Origin: Ctena decussata
Lineage: Eukaryota > Mollusca > Bivalvia > Lucinida > Lucinidae
Direction of reading: 5' to 3'
Assembly: GCA_963989385.1 (NCBI GenBank)
Contig: OZ022510.1
Coordinates: 31,439,448-31,503,447 of the forward strand
Length of the DNA stretch: 64,000 nucleotides
The notes beneath the pieces were generated by a model, which saw only the letters and a program-made list of their open reading frames with translations, was not told the DNA's origin and did not search any database. Shown here in pieces: positions 44,722 to 54,491 of this stretch. The translations under genes were made by a program, and so were the position numbers. Numbering within the stretch: the first letter of the stretch is position 1; each line of letters starts with the position of its first letter.

Positions 44722-44989
44722 CCCTTAGAGTGCTGACTAAATAATTCACCTGGCCCTAAAATGGGGGTAGGGGTATCTCAGAAGCCATAACTTGCACACA
44801 CACTGGTCGATTTGCTTGAAATTTTCACTCAAAATGGTCGATGTGTAAACTGCCATTTTCCGGAAGTTACCAAGGTCATGTGACTTGCCGTATTTGGGTG
44901 TCACATGACACCAGCGGGAACCGACGTAGACACTTAAAAAAAAAGAAAAAAAAAATAGTACAAGATATTAGCGCCAGTGATATGCTTTA
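44722..44989. other. Left interior of the TTAA element
   Basis: Contains GGTCATGTGAC and GTGTCACATGACACC, a small palindromic stretch, and an A-rich tract. No gene. GCGCCAGTGATATG at 44971 mirrors the edge of the nested element beside it. Confidence 0.35.
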
Positions 44990-45224
44990 TACACTGGCGC
45001 TCACGTATTTGTACACCAAAAACGCGTTCTTACCGCGTTGCATGCGCGTGCTGCGTGCGTATCACCTAGAACCGCGCATCAGACGCGTCTAGACGCGCCC
45101 TGATGCGTCTAGACGCGTGAGACGCAAACAAAGATAAAATGAATATTCATGACTTGTTCAATACGCGTACAACTGCAGATTGTACGTTGGCCTAATTCAA
45201 ATAGTTTTACTTCAGTAACTGAGG

Positions 45225-45560
45225 GTGAGGTTGGGCCTGTAAAATCGATTTAAGCCCCCCAGTAATTCATTACTGACCGTTCCAAGGCGGTAGTTCTGTT
45301 GTGGTTCTCTGTTGCCTGTTTTTGGTGTCAGAGTTTCTGTGATGTTTTACCTTATGTATGTTCTTATTATTTTTGGTTCGGTTTGGGTTGCTGAGTGGCC
45401 ACCTTTTGGGAACAAGCTGCTCACTCGGTTGACCATATGTTCTCTGTATCTTGATTATTTGTAATCTTAGTTGTTTCCAACTATGGTTTGAGGGCTGGAT
45501 TTGGATTTTGATTGTTTCAGTTCCTGGTCTTTGCATACTTTTTACTTTTAAGATAAAACT
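45225..45560. repeat. Interspersed repeat (CCAAGGCGGTA family), copy 1
   Basis: ATTACTGACCGTTCCAAGGC, GAGTGGCCACCTTTTGGGA, AGCTGCTCACTCGG and TCAGTTCCTGGTCTTTGCA recur in the same order in 57785-58220. It is possibly a SINE or a DNA-element end. The class is unknown. Confidence 0.55.
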
Positions 45561-45983
45561 CTTCACTGATAAGTTACTCTACCGGGAATCTGACCGAATC
45601 GATGCGCAGAAGACGGGAACCATAAAGTAGTCCCACTTTATCTGGGTCAATTTTTACATACCAACTCGTAACGTCTCGATTTCTGAATTTAATGGGGCTC
45701 ATTAACTACTATTTAGACTAAGTTATATAGAACTTCTAGGCTTAGAAACTATACCATGTATACATGACTTCTATTTTTCTTAACTTCTAAGCCCAGAAAA
45801 CAAACTAACAAAAAACAAAACAAAAAAGTCACAACTTATCTAGGCCAGAACGGATTTACACAACTTATCTGACTGAGTACGGACAAATCCGAGCACACGG
45901 TAACCCTCGCTAAGAATTAAACTGACCAGTGAAATTTGAACCCAGACTATTATATTGAGTATTAATGTTCAAACATAACAATA
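45561..45983. other. Spacer, nothing recognised
   Basis: No supported feature. Confidence 0.35.
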
Positions 45984-46508
45984 CCCCAGGGTATAATCGA
46001 TTCCGCTAATTTTCGCTTCCTGCAGAGACTGTACATCATATTTGGCTTCCGCCGACTGTCCGCGACTTCTTGCTTCCTGCCATGACTTCTGTACATGATA
46101 AATGGCTTCCTGCAGAGACTGTCCGCGTGATTCTGCTTCCTGCCGAGGCTGTCGGCAGGAAGCAGGGTCACGCGGACAGTCTCGGCAGGAAGCCAATTTT
46201 CGAGGAAAGAGGTCTCTGCAGGAAGCAAGAGATCGCGGACAGTCTCGGCGGACTTTACATCATATTTGGCTGCCACTGAGACTGTCCGTGATCTCTTGCT
46301 TCCTGCAGAGACTTCTGTCCTCGAAAACTGGCTTCCTGCCGAGACTCACGGTCCGCGTGACTCTGCTTCCTACCGAGAGCCTCGGCAGGAAGCAGAATCA
46401 TGCGGACAGTCTCTGCAGGAAGCCATTTATCATGTACAGAAGTCTCGGCGGAAGCCAAATATGATGTACAGTCTCTGCAGGAAGCGAAAATTAGCGGAAT
46501 TGATTATA
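45984..46508. repeat. Modular nested palindrome, copy 2
   Basis: The inverted ends CAGGGTATAATCGATTCCGC and GCGGAATTGATTATACCCTG enclose about 16 constant blocks (GCTTCCTGCAGAGACTGT or its complement), alternating with 11-13-base variable words. The words include ACATCATATTT, CCGCGATCTCTT class, ACATGATAAAT, CCGCGTGATTCT and CCTCGAAAACT, and each recurs in inverse elsewhere. The whole forms two fold-back halves (centres near 46150 and 46380). AATAC lies just outside both ends. ORFs on both strands are artefacts. Confidence 0.8.
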
Positions 46509-46568
46509 CCCTGTGAATACTGGCATATTTTTATAAGTGTTTCACAGCCAATTCAAGACTATTTCAAG

Positions 46569-46845
46569 GGGTCTCCATAGCTCAGTGGTCAGCGCACTCG
46601 CTTCTCACCTCTGCAGTCACAGGTTCGATCTCTGGCAGCAGCATATAGAACGACAGTGAAAAGGCGTATGACCTTGAAACTTGGTATGCAGCATCTGGCA
46701 TGCGGGCCCATCATAGTTTATACAAATGACCAGAGGTTGGTGGTATTCTTCAGGTACTCCAGTTTTCTCCACAACCAAGGACACAAATAAGCAATTGTCC
46801 TTGCCTTTGATACAATGTAAAAACATTCGCATGCCTGAATTTTCT
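46569..46845 (+). mobile_element. tRNA-headed SINE
   Basis: The head GGGGTCTCCATAGCTCAGTG and GTCAGCGC provides an A box, and AGGTTCGATCTC a B box about 35 bases later. The anticodon arm does not pair. A body of about 200 bp contains CCTTGAAACTTGGTATGCAG. It differs from the 14174 SINE family. Confidence 0.6.
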
Positions 46846-46856
46846 ATACCTTCAAT

Positions 46857-47278
46857 AACCCTGTTTAGACTAGAGTTTTAATCCGAATCGAATCAGAATT
46901 CGCTTTGAATTAACTGTTTAAACTAGCAAAGCTTATTCGAATTAAAAGCTAATTCAGAGTAAACTAATCCTACAGAGTACCTTGGATCGAATCCGAATTA
47001 ACTTTTACTTCGGATTAAAGTCCTGTCTAAACAGCAAACCGAAGCAAATCCGCATTAAAATTTACTTTTGAACTGACCTCGGCCATGTTTAGGTCATATT
47101 AACATTTGAGCAGGCTGCATTTACTTTACAGCGAAGTAACTTGCACCCAATCGGAAACATTTATTTTACTAAGAAGTAACTTGCACTGAACTGGAAATGG
47201 TATAGTCTGAACAGACAAGTGGGTTCTCTTCGGATTACCTTATTGCAGAGCAATCTGTGCCGAATCGAAACAGGGTAA
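46857..47278. mobile_element. MITE with ACCCTGTTT ends
   Basis: The left end ACCCTGTTTAGACT and right end AATCGAAACAGGGT are inverted. The inside is rich in repeated ATTCGAATTAAA, GGATTAA and GAAGTAACTTGCAC words. 422 bp, no coding capacity. Confidence 0.5.
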
Positions 47279-47540
47279 AACAGAGTAAAAGTAAACAAAA
47301 TAAAGTTTAAGAATATTTCATTTGTAGCATGTAGTTTTGGCTGAAGGCAGAATACGTACATTCCAAGTTAAACCTTGATTTCCAGAAAGCAATTTAATGC
47401 TGCAAAAATTTCCGGCATATGGGGCCAGAGTTGAATTATCATCAAGGTGACTGAAAACCGGGAACCCCGGCAAGAAAAAAACACCTGACTCTCTACAAGA
47501 AGAACTTGGTTTTCTAACCGATGTTAGACCCAAACTGGAA
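47279..47540. other. Spacer, nothing recognised
   Basis: No supported feature. Confidence 0.35.
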
Positions 47541-48095
47541 CAAGCCCCCCCTGTCCTGGCAAGGTCCAAGGCAGTTCCTATGGAGAAAAAAGGGGAAGAA
47601 GGAGGAGGGAACAAGGAGCAAATTCTTGGGTGGGATGCAAATTCTTTGGTGGGGAGGGGGTGCAAAAGACTGCCCAGATTCACGTGTTAGTGGGGTTGCA
47701 CCGAAGTGGACCTGTGCTGGGTCCCGGGCAGGTCTCAGAAAAAGGGAGAAGCAAAATCTTTGGTGGGGAGCAAAGACTTCCAGAAACATTAAGTAGCAAT
47801 GGGATAGAACCCAAATGGACTTGTGCACAGATCAATAAATCACTTCCCATGCACACAGCCCTCGCGACCCACTGTGGGTTGGCTTTAGCAATACAATTCA
47901 GGGCTTCTGGAAATGCATGGCATAAGAGGCACACTTCCGTCCAAAATGCATCTTCCCCGAACTGCATGCCTCCATCAGACTTCACTTTGCTAGTTCTGCC
48001 GGAAAAAGCCCCCTGTCCTGGTTGGGCCCAGGGCAGGTCTAGGGGTAAAATGGGGAGCAAATTCTTAGGTGGGGAGCAAATTCCCTTATTAACTA
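47541..48095. repeat. Degenerate GGTGGGGAGCAAA tandem repeats
   Basis: GCCCCCTGTCCTGG, GGGCAGGTCT and AGCAAATTCTTAGGTGGGGA recur at about 47548, 47630, 47725 and 48005-48075. Long ORFs on both strands (up to 162 codons) come from this low-complexity composition. Confidence 0.6.
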
Positions 48096-48414
48096 ATGCA
48101 ATGGGCAGTGGGGGATAAGAGATTGAGGGTGATCTGGAATGCAGTCATCTCATGTTTTTGTGGCCCTCATGAGTAATTGAGACTGCCTGGGTTACATCAT
48201 GAATTGCGCCCGTTGGTCTCAGAGAAGACCGTACTAGCTTAATTCTGTTGGGAGGGAGGTAGGTGGGGTAAAATTCCTTTTGGGACCTAGGACTGTAGCA
48301 TTTTTTCTAAACCTTATCTTGGTTTAGTTGGTTCCAAAATATATTGCATATTTAAAGTTTTAGGGTCCTGTATTTTCATGGGAGTTTTTTTAGTGTTCTA
48401 ATATTTTGGGAAAG

Positions 48415-49000
48415 GGAGAATATTATTAGTCAACAACAGGACTGTAGCTAATTTCTTATTGTGGATTGTTGGGAGGGGAGGGCAGTTTCCTTTTTGCTGT
48501 TTCTAGGGAGCAAATGCGATGAACCTTATAATGGTTCAGTTGGTTTCCAGGCAGCTAAGCCTGGGTGTGAGATTAAGGAGGTTGGATACACATTATTTTT
48601 TGGAGGGGAAATGGAGAATATTATTGATAGACAAGGGGACTGTAGCTTATTATTTATTGCGGGTTGTTCGTAAAGGACGGCGGTTTCTTTTGGCTGTTTC
48701 TAGGGAGCAAATGAGTTGAACCTTATAATGGTTTATTTAGTTTCCAGGTAACTAAGTCTGGGTGTGAGATTAAGGAGGTTGGATACACATTAATTTGGGG
48801 GTGGGGAAGAAATGGAGAGTATTATTAATGGACCAGATGACTATAGCTTATTTCTTATTGCGGATTGTTGGGAAAAGAGGGCAGTTTCTTTTGGCTGGTT
48901 CTAGGGAGCAAATGTAATGAACCTTATAATGGTTTATTTAGTTTTCAGGTAACTTAGCCTGGGTGTGAGGTTAAGGAGGTTGGATACACATTAATTTTAG
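48415..49000 (-). repeat. Three ~195-bp tandem units in a LINE tail
   Basis: Units beginning (A)TGGAGAATATTATT start near 48415, 48608 and 48811. They share GACTGTAGCT, TTTCTAGGGAGCAAATG, CCTTATAATGGTT and TTAAGGAGGTTGGATACACA. They sit immediately downstream (minus strand) of LINE coding sequence, so they look like its 3' UTR. Confidence 0.75.
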
Positions 49001-49299
49001 CCTTTATTGTCAATAGACAAAAGTTATTTATACGACCGTAGGGAAAGTCAGATTGTAGTCGTACAGATCGGTTCTGGGGCTTTTACTGGGTAATGGGAGT
49101 TTTTGTCACGAGCATTGCACTTAGTAGGGGATTAATGTGGATCCAGGGATTTTGGGAAATGGATTTGGTAGGTGGTTAGCAACAGGGGCTCGAATTACAG
49201 AAAATTAGGGGGATTTTTTTCCCATCTATATCCTGGCAATGATATTGGTTTTGTCCAGGTATTCAAAGACTGCCTTCTGTATTGTATTTGCATGTTTTG

Positions 49300-50785
49300 C
49301 ATGTTTCTTTGGGGGGAGACAGGAGCAGTCTCAGGTTTATTGTGTGATAGCCTAACTTGAATATGGTGGATTCTATGGTCTCGCCTTTGATTGTTATGGG
49401 GCCACGCAGTCAAAGAAGATATGGTTGAGATCTTCTGCATCATTGCAGTGGGGGCATAGGGCGGACTGGTTTAACCGTTTAACCGTTACCGTAGTGAAGG
49501 CAGCCCTGCCCACAGTGTCCTAGCCTTAGTCCGGAATAGGCTATGTCGAAACGTCTATTGAGACTATATACGTCACATTGAAGTTTAACCTTTGGTTTGA
49601 CGAAATGGAAGGTGTGGCCCTTGTTGCTATTGTTCCATTGAGATTGCCATTTTTCGGTTACTGCCTTTATTTATTAGGGGATAAACGTCCAGTTTTGAGG
49701 GTTTGGTATGGTTGTAAGTTCTGGTGGTCAATAATTGACAACTGCCTTTCTTGAATCAGCGGAAGGAGAAACGAAGTATGTGTCCAGACCGGGTTTCAAA
49801 CCCAAGACCTCTGACATGAGTCAGGTGCCCTATCGATTGCGCTACACGGCCCGGTGCCTTCAGCTGTAGGAGTTTAATTCCACATTCAACTTCTAAAGCA
49901 TTAATAGGGGTGGAGTAGTATGCCCTCATAGCAATACAGAGTGCTAAGTTGTTTTGGATGAGGTCTTGAGCTTTGAGAGTAGATGTTTGGGAGCAGAATT
50001 ATAAGCTTGCGCACCATAATCGATTTTACTGAGGATTAGGGACTTATATAATGTCAAAAGGATTTTTTATCTGCTTCAAAGGAGGTGCCTGAAACCATCC
50101 TCATGAGGTTTAGGTCTTTATTACATTTTTCAATCAGATTTTTAATATGCTGACCCCATGTTAGTTTGCTATCTAGGATCATACCCAGGAAAGTGATATG
50201 GTCACTAAATTCTATTTCTGTCCAAAAAGGGAGAGTTTTTGAAGTGATTCAATATTAAGTCTTTTTTTTAGTGAAAATTATAGCCTTTGTCTTAATAGTG
50301 GGGATTTTGAAGCCCCAGAGCTTGGACCATATCTCAATTGTCTGGAGGGCTGGTTGGAGTTTTACGAGTGCATGTTTGGGAGAGGAGTGCTAGGTCCAGA
50401 TGGCACTGTCATCTGCAAACTGAGAAAGAGAGAGGTTTGGGTCCCCCCAGGGCATCATCAAGGGTATTTATTACTACAATGAATAGGATAGGGCTGAGGA
50501 CACTGCCCTGGAGACAGCCATTTCCAAGTCATGTTGATCAGAGGTTTTTATCCCCACACCCTGACTTGAATTCTTTTGCCGTTTAAGAAGTTATGAATGC
50601 AACGGAACATATTTCCATTGATGCCGAATTCGTTTAGGTTGATGAGGGTCCCTGAAGTCCATATAAGGTCAAATGCCTTTTTAAGATTCAAAATGACTGC
50701 CGCCTGGCACTTATTTTCCATAAAGGCCATATTAATTTCAGATTCCACGATTTTAATTTCTGATACAAAAGGAATTTATGGCTGA
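49300..50785 (-). pseudogene. LINE reverse transcriptase / C-terminal tail, broken
   Basis: On the minus strand the copy opens within the reverse transcriptase: EIKIVESEINMAF, then AAVILNLKKAFDLIW (the first catalytic Asp of the family's LDLxKAFD is Asn here), GINGNMFRCIHNFLNG, QGSVLSPILFIVVIN, and FADDSAIW (the Y/F-x-D-D box). Later come DHITFLGMILDSKLTWGQH, a tRNA-SINE insertion, WQSQWNNSNKGHTFHFVKP, RFDIAYSGLRLGHCGQG and a zinc-knuckle CPHCNDAEDLNHIFFDC. Stops and frameshifts are frequent. The W..W...G and R..R.GH pattern suggests an RNase H-bearing I-type LINE. It is 5'-truncated at about 50785. Confidence 0.8.
49664..49856 (-). mobile_element. tRNA-derived SINE, copy 3, inside the LINE
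   Basis: On the minus strand: head GGGCCGTGTAGCGCAATCGA, B box GGGTTTGAAACC, body CGCTGATTCAAGAAAGGCAG and GTTGTCAATTATTGACC, tail AATAAATAAAG. It is the same family as 14174 and 14612. A short TGCCTT lies at both edges. Confidence 0.75.
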
Positions 50786-50997
50786 AGAGTGCGATTTATT
50801 TCCACTTCAATGGCGAAGTGTCATGGAACTGTCCCAGTCGCATTTAGTTTTGAGTTGCCGGTCGAGTTTCTAGGCTTCTTTTTTTTCCTTTCTTTCCTGT
50901 TATAGTTCAAGTAAGACCAAATGAGCATTCGACATCAAGCTTGATGTAGACTAATGGCTCTTTCTTTCACATGATTTACTTAAAGTTGACCTCAATA
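50786..50997. other. Spacer, nothing recognised
   Basis: Between the truncated LINE and the ACGCG-rich right end. No gene. Confidence 0.35.
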
Positions 50998-51267
50998 AAA
51001 TGCGCATTCAATACGCGATTTTGATTGGTTCCCGTACGCGCGCGTTGAGACGCAAAGGACCCGTATCATGTGCGCAATTTCGATTGGGTCCATGAAATTT
51101 GCATAAAATGCGCGTTGCACGCGTCGCTTCGCGGTATACGCAAAATTGAGAACGAATTTTCATTGGCTACTAAAATATTCGCGTCCATAATTACCGCGTA
51201 TCCCGCGCGCATCAACTGCGTCCCCGACGCGTTTTTGAATGTGTACAAATACGTGAGCGCCAGTGTA

Positions 51268-51525
51268 TGACAAAAGTAATTGCTTGTCTGAGGTCCGATG
51301 TTATTGCTGAATATTTATCAAGAGAGAAAGTTTGGAAGGATGAAGTCTAGTTGTCAGAAAATCGGGATCAAGTAAGTAGGGGTAGCCACCTGAAAAGCTG
51401 ATGTTGAAAATATCATAAATTTTTGACGTTTTCTTCAAGTTTTAAAGGTCAACAAATCAATAAGGTGGGTAAAACCTTGGTCTAGTAGAAAGCAAATTCC
51501 CTCCTGCGTAGGACAACTACAAATG
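51268..51525. other. Right interior of the TTAA element
   Basis: No gene recognised between the nested element and the shared right subterminal segment. Confidence 0.35.
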
Positions 51526-51617
51526 ATGGGGAGTACTTGATGTCTAGTGTGCCTGACATGCTCTCAAAGTGACCTACCCCTCGAGAACGACTATAGTCGC
51601 GCTTCGCACTCTAAGGG

Positions 51618-51700
51618 TTAACAGAAAAGTGGGCCAAATGCATTGAAGTAATGCGGGGTTATATTGAAAAATAATGTTGAAACCATCTTCCAATCTGTGA
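51618..51700 (+). pseudogene. Mariner transposase, last codons
   Basis: After the TTAA the frame continues TEKWAKCIEVMRGYIEK and then stops, the standard C-terminus of the family. The inverted end begins about 10 bases later. Confidence 0.85.
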
Positions 51701-51903
51701 GTTAAACCCCGAGTTCTACAAACTTATTGAACTCCCCTCGTAGGCTTAAACTTTAGAATATGAAATGAAAGATATTGCGATACTATTTAGATAGTGTCCA
51801 TATGCTTCTGGGAAGTTTAAAGGCTTTGCGAAAATTTACGTTCGGAAAAACATCGATCTTTTATGGTGTATCTTTTTTACAGGCAGTTGCCATTATATAT
51901 TTA

Positions 51904-52958
51904 AAACAAGAGCTGTCACCAGACAGCATAGCTCGCCTGAACTGGCGCTTGCCCCATCATGAACACAAAGTTCTAAAAATGCGAACATGACCTTCAAGGT
52001 CATTAAGGAAGGTGATGCTGCTACCATGTAAAATTTTGGAGCAGTATCTGTCATCAGTTTTGGTATTACTTTCCATCTAGGTAGTGTGAAAAAATAAACC
52101 TTAAGCCTGTGACCTTGTCCTAAAGGAGGAAGGGGTTGTACTGTGCAAAACTCTGGGCTAGAATCTAACAGAATTCTAAGTACAAACTGAAGCCATCCAT
52201 ACACTAGGAAAAGTTAAGCAAACGTTTTGGCATAAAATTTATATGTCGATGACCTTGACATGTCATCAAGGGGGTTGGTGTGATATTACTTAAAAATTTA
52301 GATAACCATCTAACATCTGCGGAAGCGTTAAATAAATTAAGTAGAGTTTTAAAAAACTTTAGCCAAGAACATTTCAACATAAAACGTCAAAGTCTGTGAC
52401 CGTTACCTTAAGGTCATGTCAAGGGGTGGGGATGGTGCTGAATAAAATTTTGGACCAAGATCTACCATCATACCAAATATAATTCAAATCCATTAATATG
52501 TTAAGAAACAATGATATCTTAAAAACTTTAACGTAAAACTTTAACATAAAATTTCTAAGTCTTTGACCTGACCTCTGGGTCATGGCCAGGGCTGGGGATG
52601 GTCCTGAATAAAATTTTGGACCAATATCTATCATCATACCAAATATAAATCAATTCGATTGAAAGGTTAGAAACTATGAGATATTAAAAACTTTAACGTA
52701 AACCTTTAACATAAAAATTCTAGGTTTCATGACATTGACCTTCAGGCCATGACCAGGGGTATGGATGGTCCTGACTAATATTTGGAACCACTATCTATCA
52801 TTTTGTCAAATAAAATTCAAATTGATCGTAGGTTTTAGAAACTATGCGATCATAAAAAAAACAAACTTTTACGTAAAACTTAAACATTTTGCTAACGCCG
52901 CCGCCGCCAGAGCCGACGCTGGGGGTAGCACAACAGCTCTTCGTTTAGGCGAGCTAAT
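51904..52958. mobile_element. Element with AAGAGCTGT ends and internal tandem repeats
   Basis: The left end AACAAGAGCTGTCACC and the right end ACAACAGCTCTTCGTTTAGG are inverted over the AGAGCTGT core. AGCTCGCCTGAAC and TTAGGCGAGCTAA repeat this. The interior is a tandem array of ~165-bp units (about 52260, 52424, 52588, 52755) containing TGAATAAAATTTTGGACCAA, CATACCAAATATAA and paired TGACCTT words. No protein is encoded. Confidence 0.65.
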
Positions 52959-53419
52959 TACTTGTTGGTCAAAAAACTATATCAGCTTTCTAGTACCCGG
53001 AGAAAAGTAAAAAGATATAACAGAGTTTTAAACGGGCAACTGAAAATTTTTGAGAGCTCAAAGATTAACAAAATATCCTTTCTTAACGTTCCTATTTTTT
53101 CTAAACTTTGATATGAGCTTGAAATTTAACCTTCTTTTCATACCTGCCCCACGTTATGGGCGTGGTATTATTTTCTAAGCCTTTGAATTCCGATTAAGAT
53201 ATTTTAGAAACCTATGTTGCGCAAGCGGGAAACAGATCAGTTAGTACTTCCGTATACAAGATAATTTTTGTTGTGCTCCATTTTTCGCGGTATTTCGCGG
53301 TCACATATAAAACCGCAAATATTAAAATAGCGAAATAATTTCCTGTTTCTTACAAAGTATCTAATGTAGACACAGCGTTCATATATTTCGTTTCTGTTTG
53401 CTTTTGGTAATTGCTGGTA
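52959..53419. other. Intergenic with CGCGAAAAT words
   Basis: TTTTTCGCGGTATTTCGCGG near 53281 and CGCGAAAATTAAAATTTGCG near 53511 suggest an old inverted element around the hairpin at 53420. Edges unclear. Confidence 0.35.
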
Positions 53420-53476
53420 CTTTTCACTTGAGCCAGTTCTTTCATTAACCTGGACGAACTGGCTCAAGTGAAAAAG
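53420..53476. repeat. Isolated hairpin
   Basis: CTTTTCACTTGAGCCAGTTC pairs perfectly with GAACTGGCTCAAGTGAAAAAG, with a loop of 16 bases. It is the only copy seen. Confidence 0.8.
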
Positions 53477-53865
53477 AAGTAGTTTTGCTTTTCGAGCATT
53501 TTGCTAACCGCGAAAATTAAAATTTGCGAAAATTAATGTTTATGTTTTTGACCCTTAACAGCGAAAACTTGAACCCGCGAAAATTACCGAGTATACGGTA
53601 TTTTATCGCTGCTGACAATTGATCTAAAGGCAACAATTATTGCGTGTGGGATAATTTGAATTGGGCTTCTCAAATGCTGCAACTATTCGACTGGTTTCCA
53701 GGTTAAACCAAGTTTCCTAGAGAACCGTCTATAAAAGATTCCACATTAATTTATGTGTATTTCAGAACATTATTCCTGTTTTCTCTAGTTTTCTTTTTCC
53801 TGCAAAGAATTCATATACTAGCTCAAAAGATATACCAAATTCAAGCCAAAGTAATCATACCATTA
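53477..53865. other. Spacer, nothing recognised
   Basis: No supported feature apart from the CGCGAAAATTA words already noted. Confidence 0.35.
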
Positions 53866-53942
53866 TATTTACATTATCAATGCAGAGCTCTCTGTTAAGC
53901 CCAAATATTTACATTATCAGTGTAGAGCTGTCTGTTAACCCA
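53866..53942. repeat. Tandem duplication of ~40 bp
   Basis: TATTTACATTATCAATGCAG and its continuation AGCTCTCTGTTAAGCCC are repeated once with a few changes. Confidence 0.75.
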
Positions 53943-54299
53943 ATTAAGTGATGCGGGCGTCAATGTTGTTTAAAAGTCAATAATTACATTGTATCACGCG
54001 CTTCAGAGTGACAGCTCATCTCACTAACTGGCACGTGAAATCTACAACATTCCGTACTTGAATGGCTAGTAATCATTGAGTGACAGCTCGCTACGCCTAC
54101 TTGCACGCGAAATCTACAGCAGAAGGTGGAATTTACTGGTAGGCAGTGACAATGCGGCTGTTACAAACTATTGCTAAATTCGGCCGGTAATGTTTTTTAA
54201 ACAATCTTTATATATGCATTTCTTAATTTTGTTTATCTTTTTATTGATCAAAAGCATCGTTTAATAATATAAATATAAGGAATGAATGTTATTTTTTAA
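53942..54299. repeat. Direct repeat D, copy 1
   Basis: About 350 bp from AATTAAGTGATGCGGG to GGAATGAATGTTATT. It is repeated at 54492-54838 with scattered differences and a short gap, and the two copies flank the first hairpin block. It contains AT-rich 3' sequence and GGCACGTGAAATCTACAACA-type subrepeats. Confidence 0.8.
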
Positions 54300-54474
54300 A
54301 CGTTTACTGAAGTATAAACTACATCGGGTCACGAGCAAAGTTTACGTAAACCCCTTCGGGGTTCACTTACTTTGCTCGTGACCCGATGTAGTTTATACTT
54401 CAGTAAACGTTAAAGGGGTTTACGTAAACTTTGCTCGTGACCCGATGTAGTTTATACTTCAGTAAACGTTAAAA
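54297..54474. repeat. Hairpin array R, first block
   Basis: AACGTTTACTGAAGTATAAA ... GAGCAAAG (54297-54340) is followed by its exact inverse (54371-54413) and by a second inverse copy (54429-54472). The tips read CCCCTTCGGGG. R also encodes the TTTACTGAAGTATAAACTAC word seen, diverged, at 18145. Confidence 0.85.
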
Positions 54475-54491
54475 AAATAACATTCATTTCT

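Larger units (their letters stand above)
44990..51267. mobile_element. 6.3-kb TIR element with ACGCG-rich ends
   Basis: The left end CACTGGCGCTCACGTATTTG (44992) is mirrored by CAAATACGTGAGCGCCAGTG ending at 51265, with TA on both sides. The inner ends (45020-45125, 50998-51240) are crowded with ACGCG, GCGCG and GACGCGT words. No transposase was recognised. The interior holds a modular palindrome, a tRNA-SINE, a MITE and a LINE. Confidence 0.65.
44718..51621. mobile_element. 6.9-kb TTAA element, piggyBac-like ends
   Basis: The left end TTAACCCTTAGAGTGCTGAC and the right end GCACTCTAAGGGTTAA (51606-51621) match the MITE just upstream. The right subterminal TACTTGATGTCTAG and CTCGAGAACGACTATAGTCG are also shared. 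Mariner coding sequence reads GLDCL|TEKWAKCI if everything from 44468 to 51621 is removed, proving insertion into TTAA. No piggyBac transposase was found. The interior is mostly another element (44992-51265). The 107 bp between it and the MITE may be part of it, so the two could be one rearranged insertion. Confidence 0.65.
36711..51742 (+). mobile_element. Mariner relic split by nested insertions
   Basis: The left end CGAGGGGAGTTCAATAAGTT (36713) is mirrored by AACTTATTGAACTCCCCTCG ending at 51740, with TA at 36711-36712 and 51741-51742. These are the expected ends and duplication of a Tc1/mariner element. Its own sequence survives only as 36713-37207, 44178-44467 and 51618-51740, roughly 0.9 kb. 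Everything else is later insertions at 37208-44177 and 44468-51617. Reading across the breaks restores continuity of the mariner frame, which fixes the order of events. Part of the transposase centre is also deleted near 44255. Confidence 0.85.

Noticed and set aside
3403..46508. CRISPR-like repeat-spacer array
   Set aside because: The constant/variable alternation is suggestive, but blocks alternate in orientation, the spacers are mutually complementary, the genome is eukaryotic and no cas genes exist.
46571..46643. Functional tRNA gene
   Set aside because: The box elements are good, but the anticodon arm does not pair and a SINE body follows.
47521..48118. Long ORFs on both strands (91-162 codons)
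   Set aside because: They overlap each other in several frames and arise from GC-rich degenerate tandem repeats (GGTGGGGAGCAAA). There is no domain or codon pattern.
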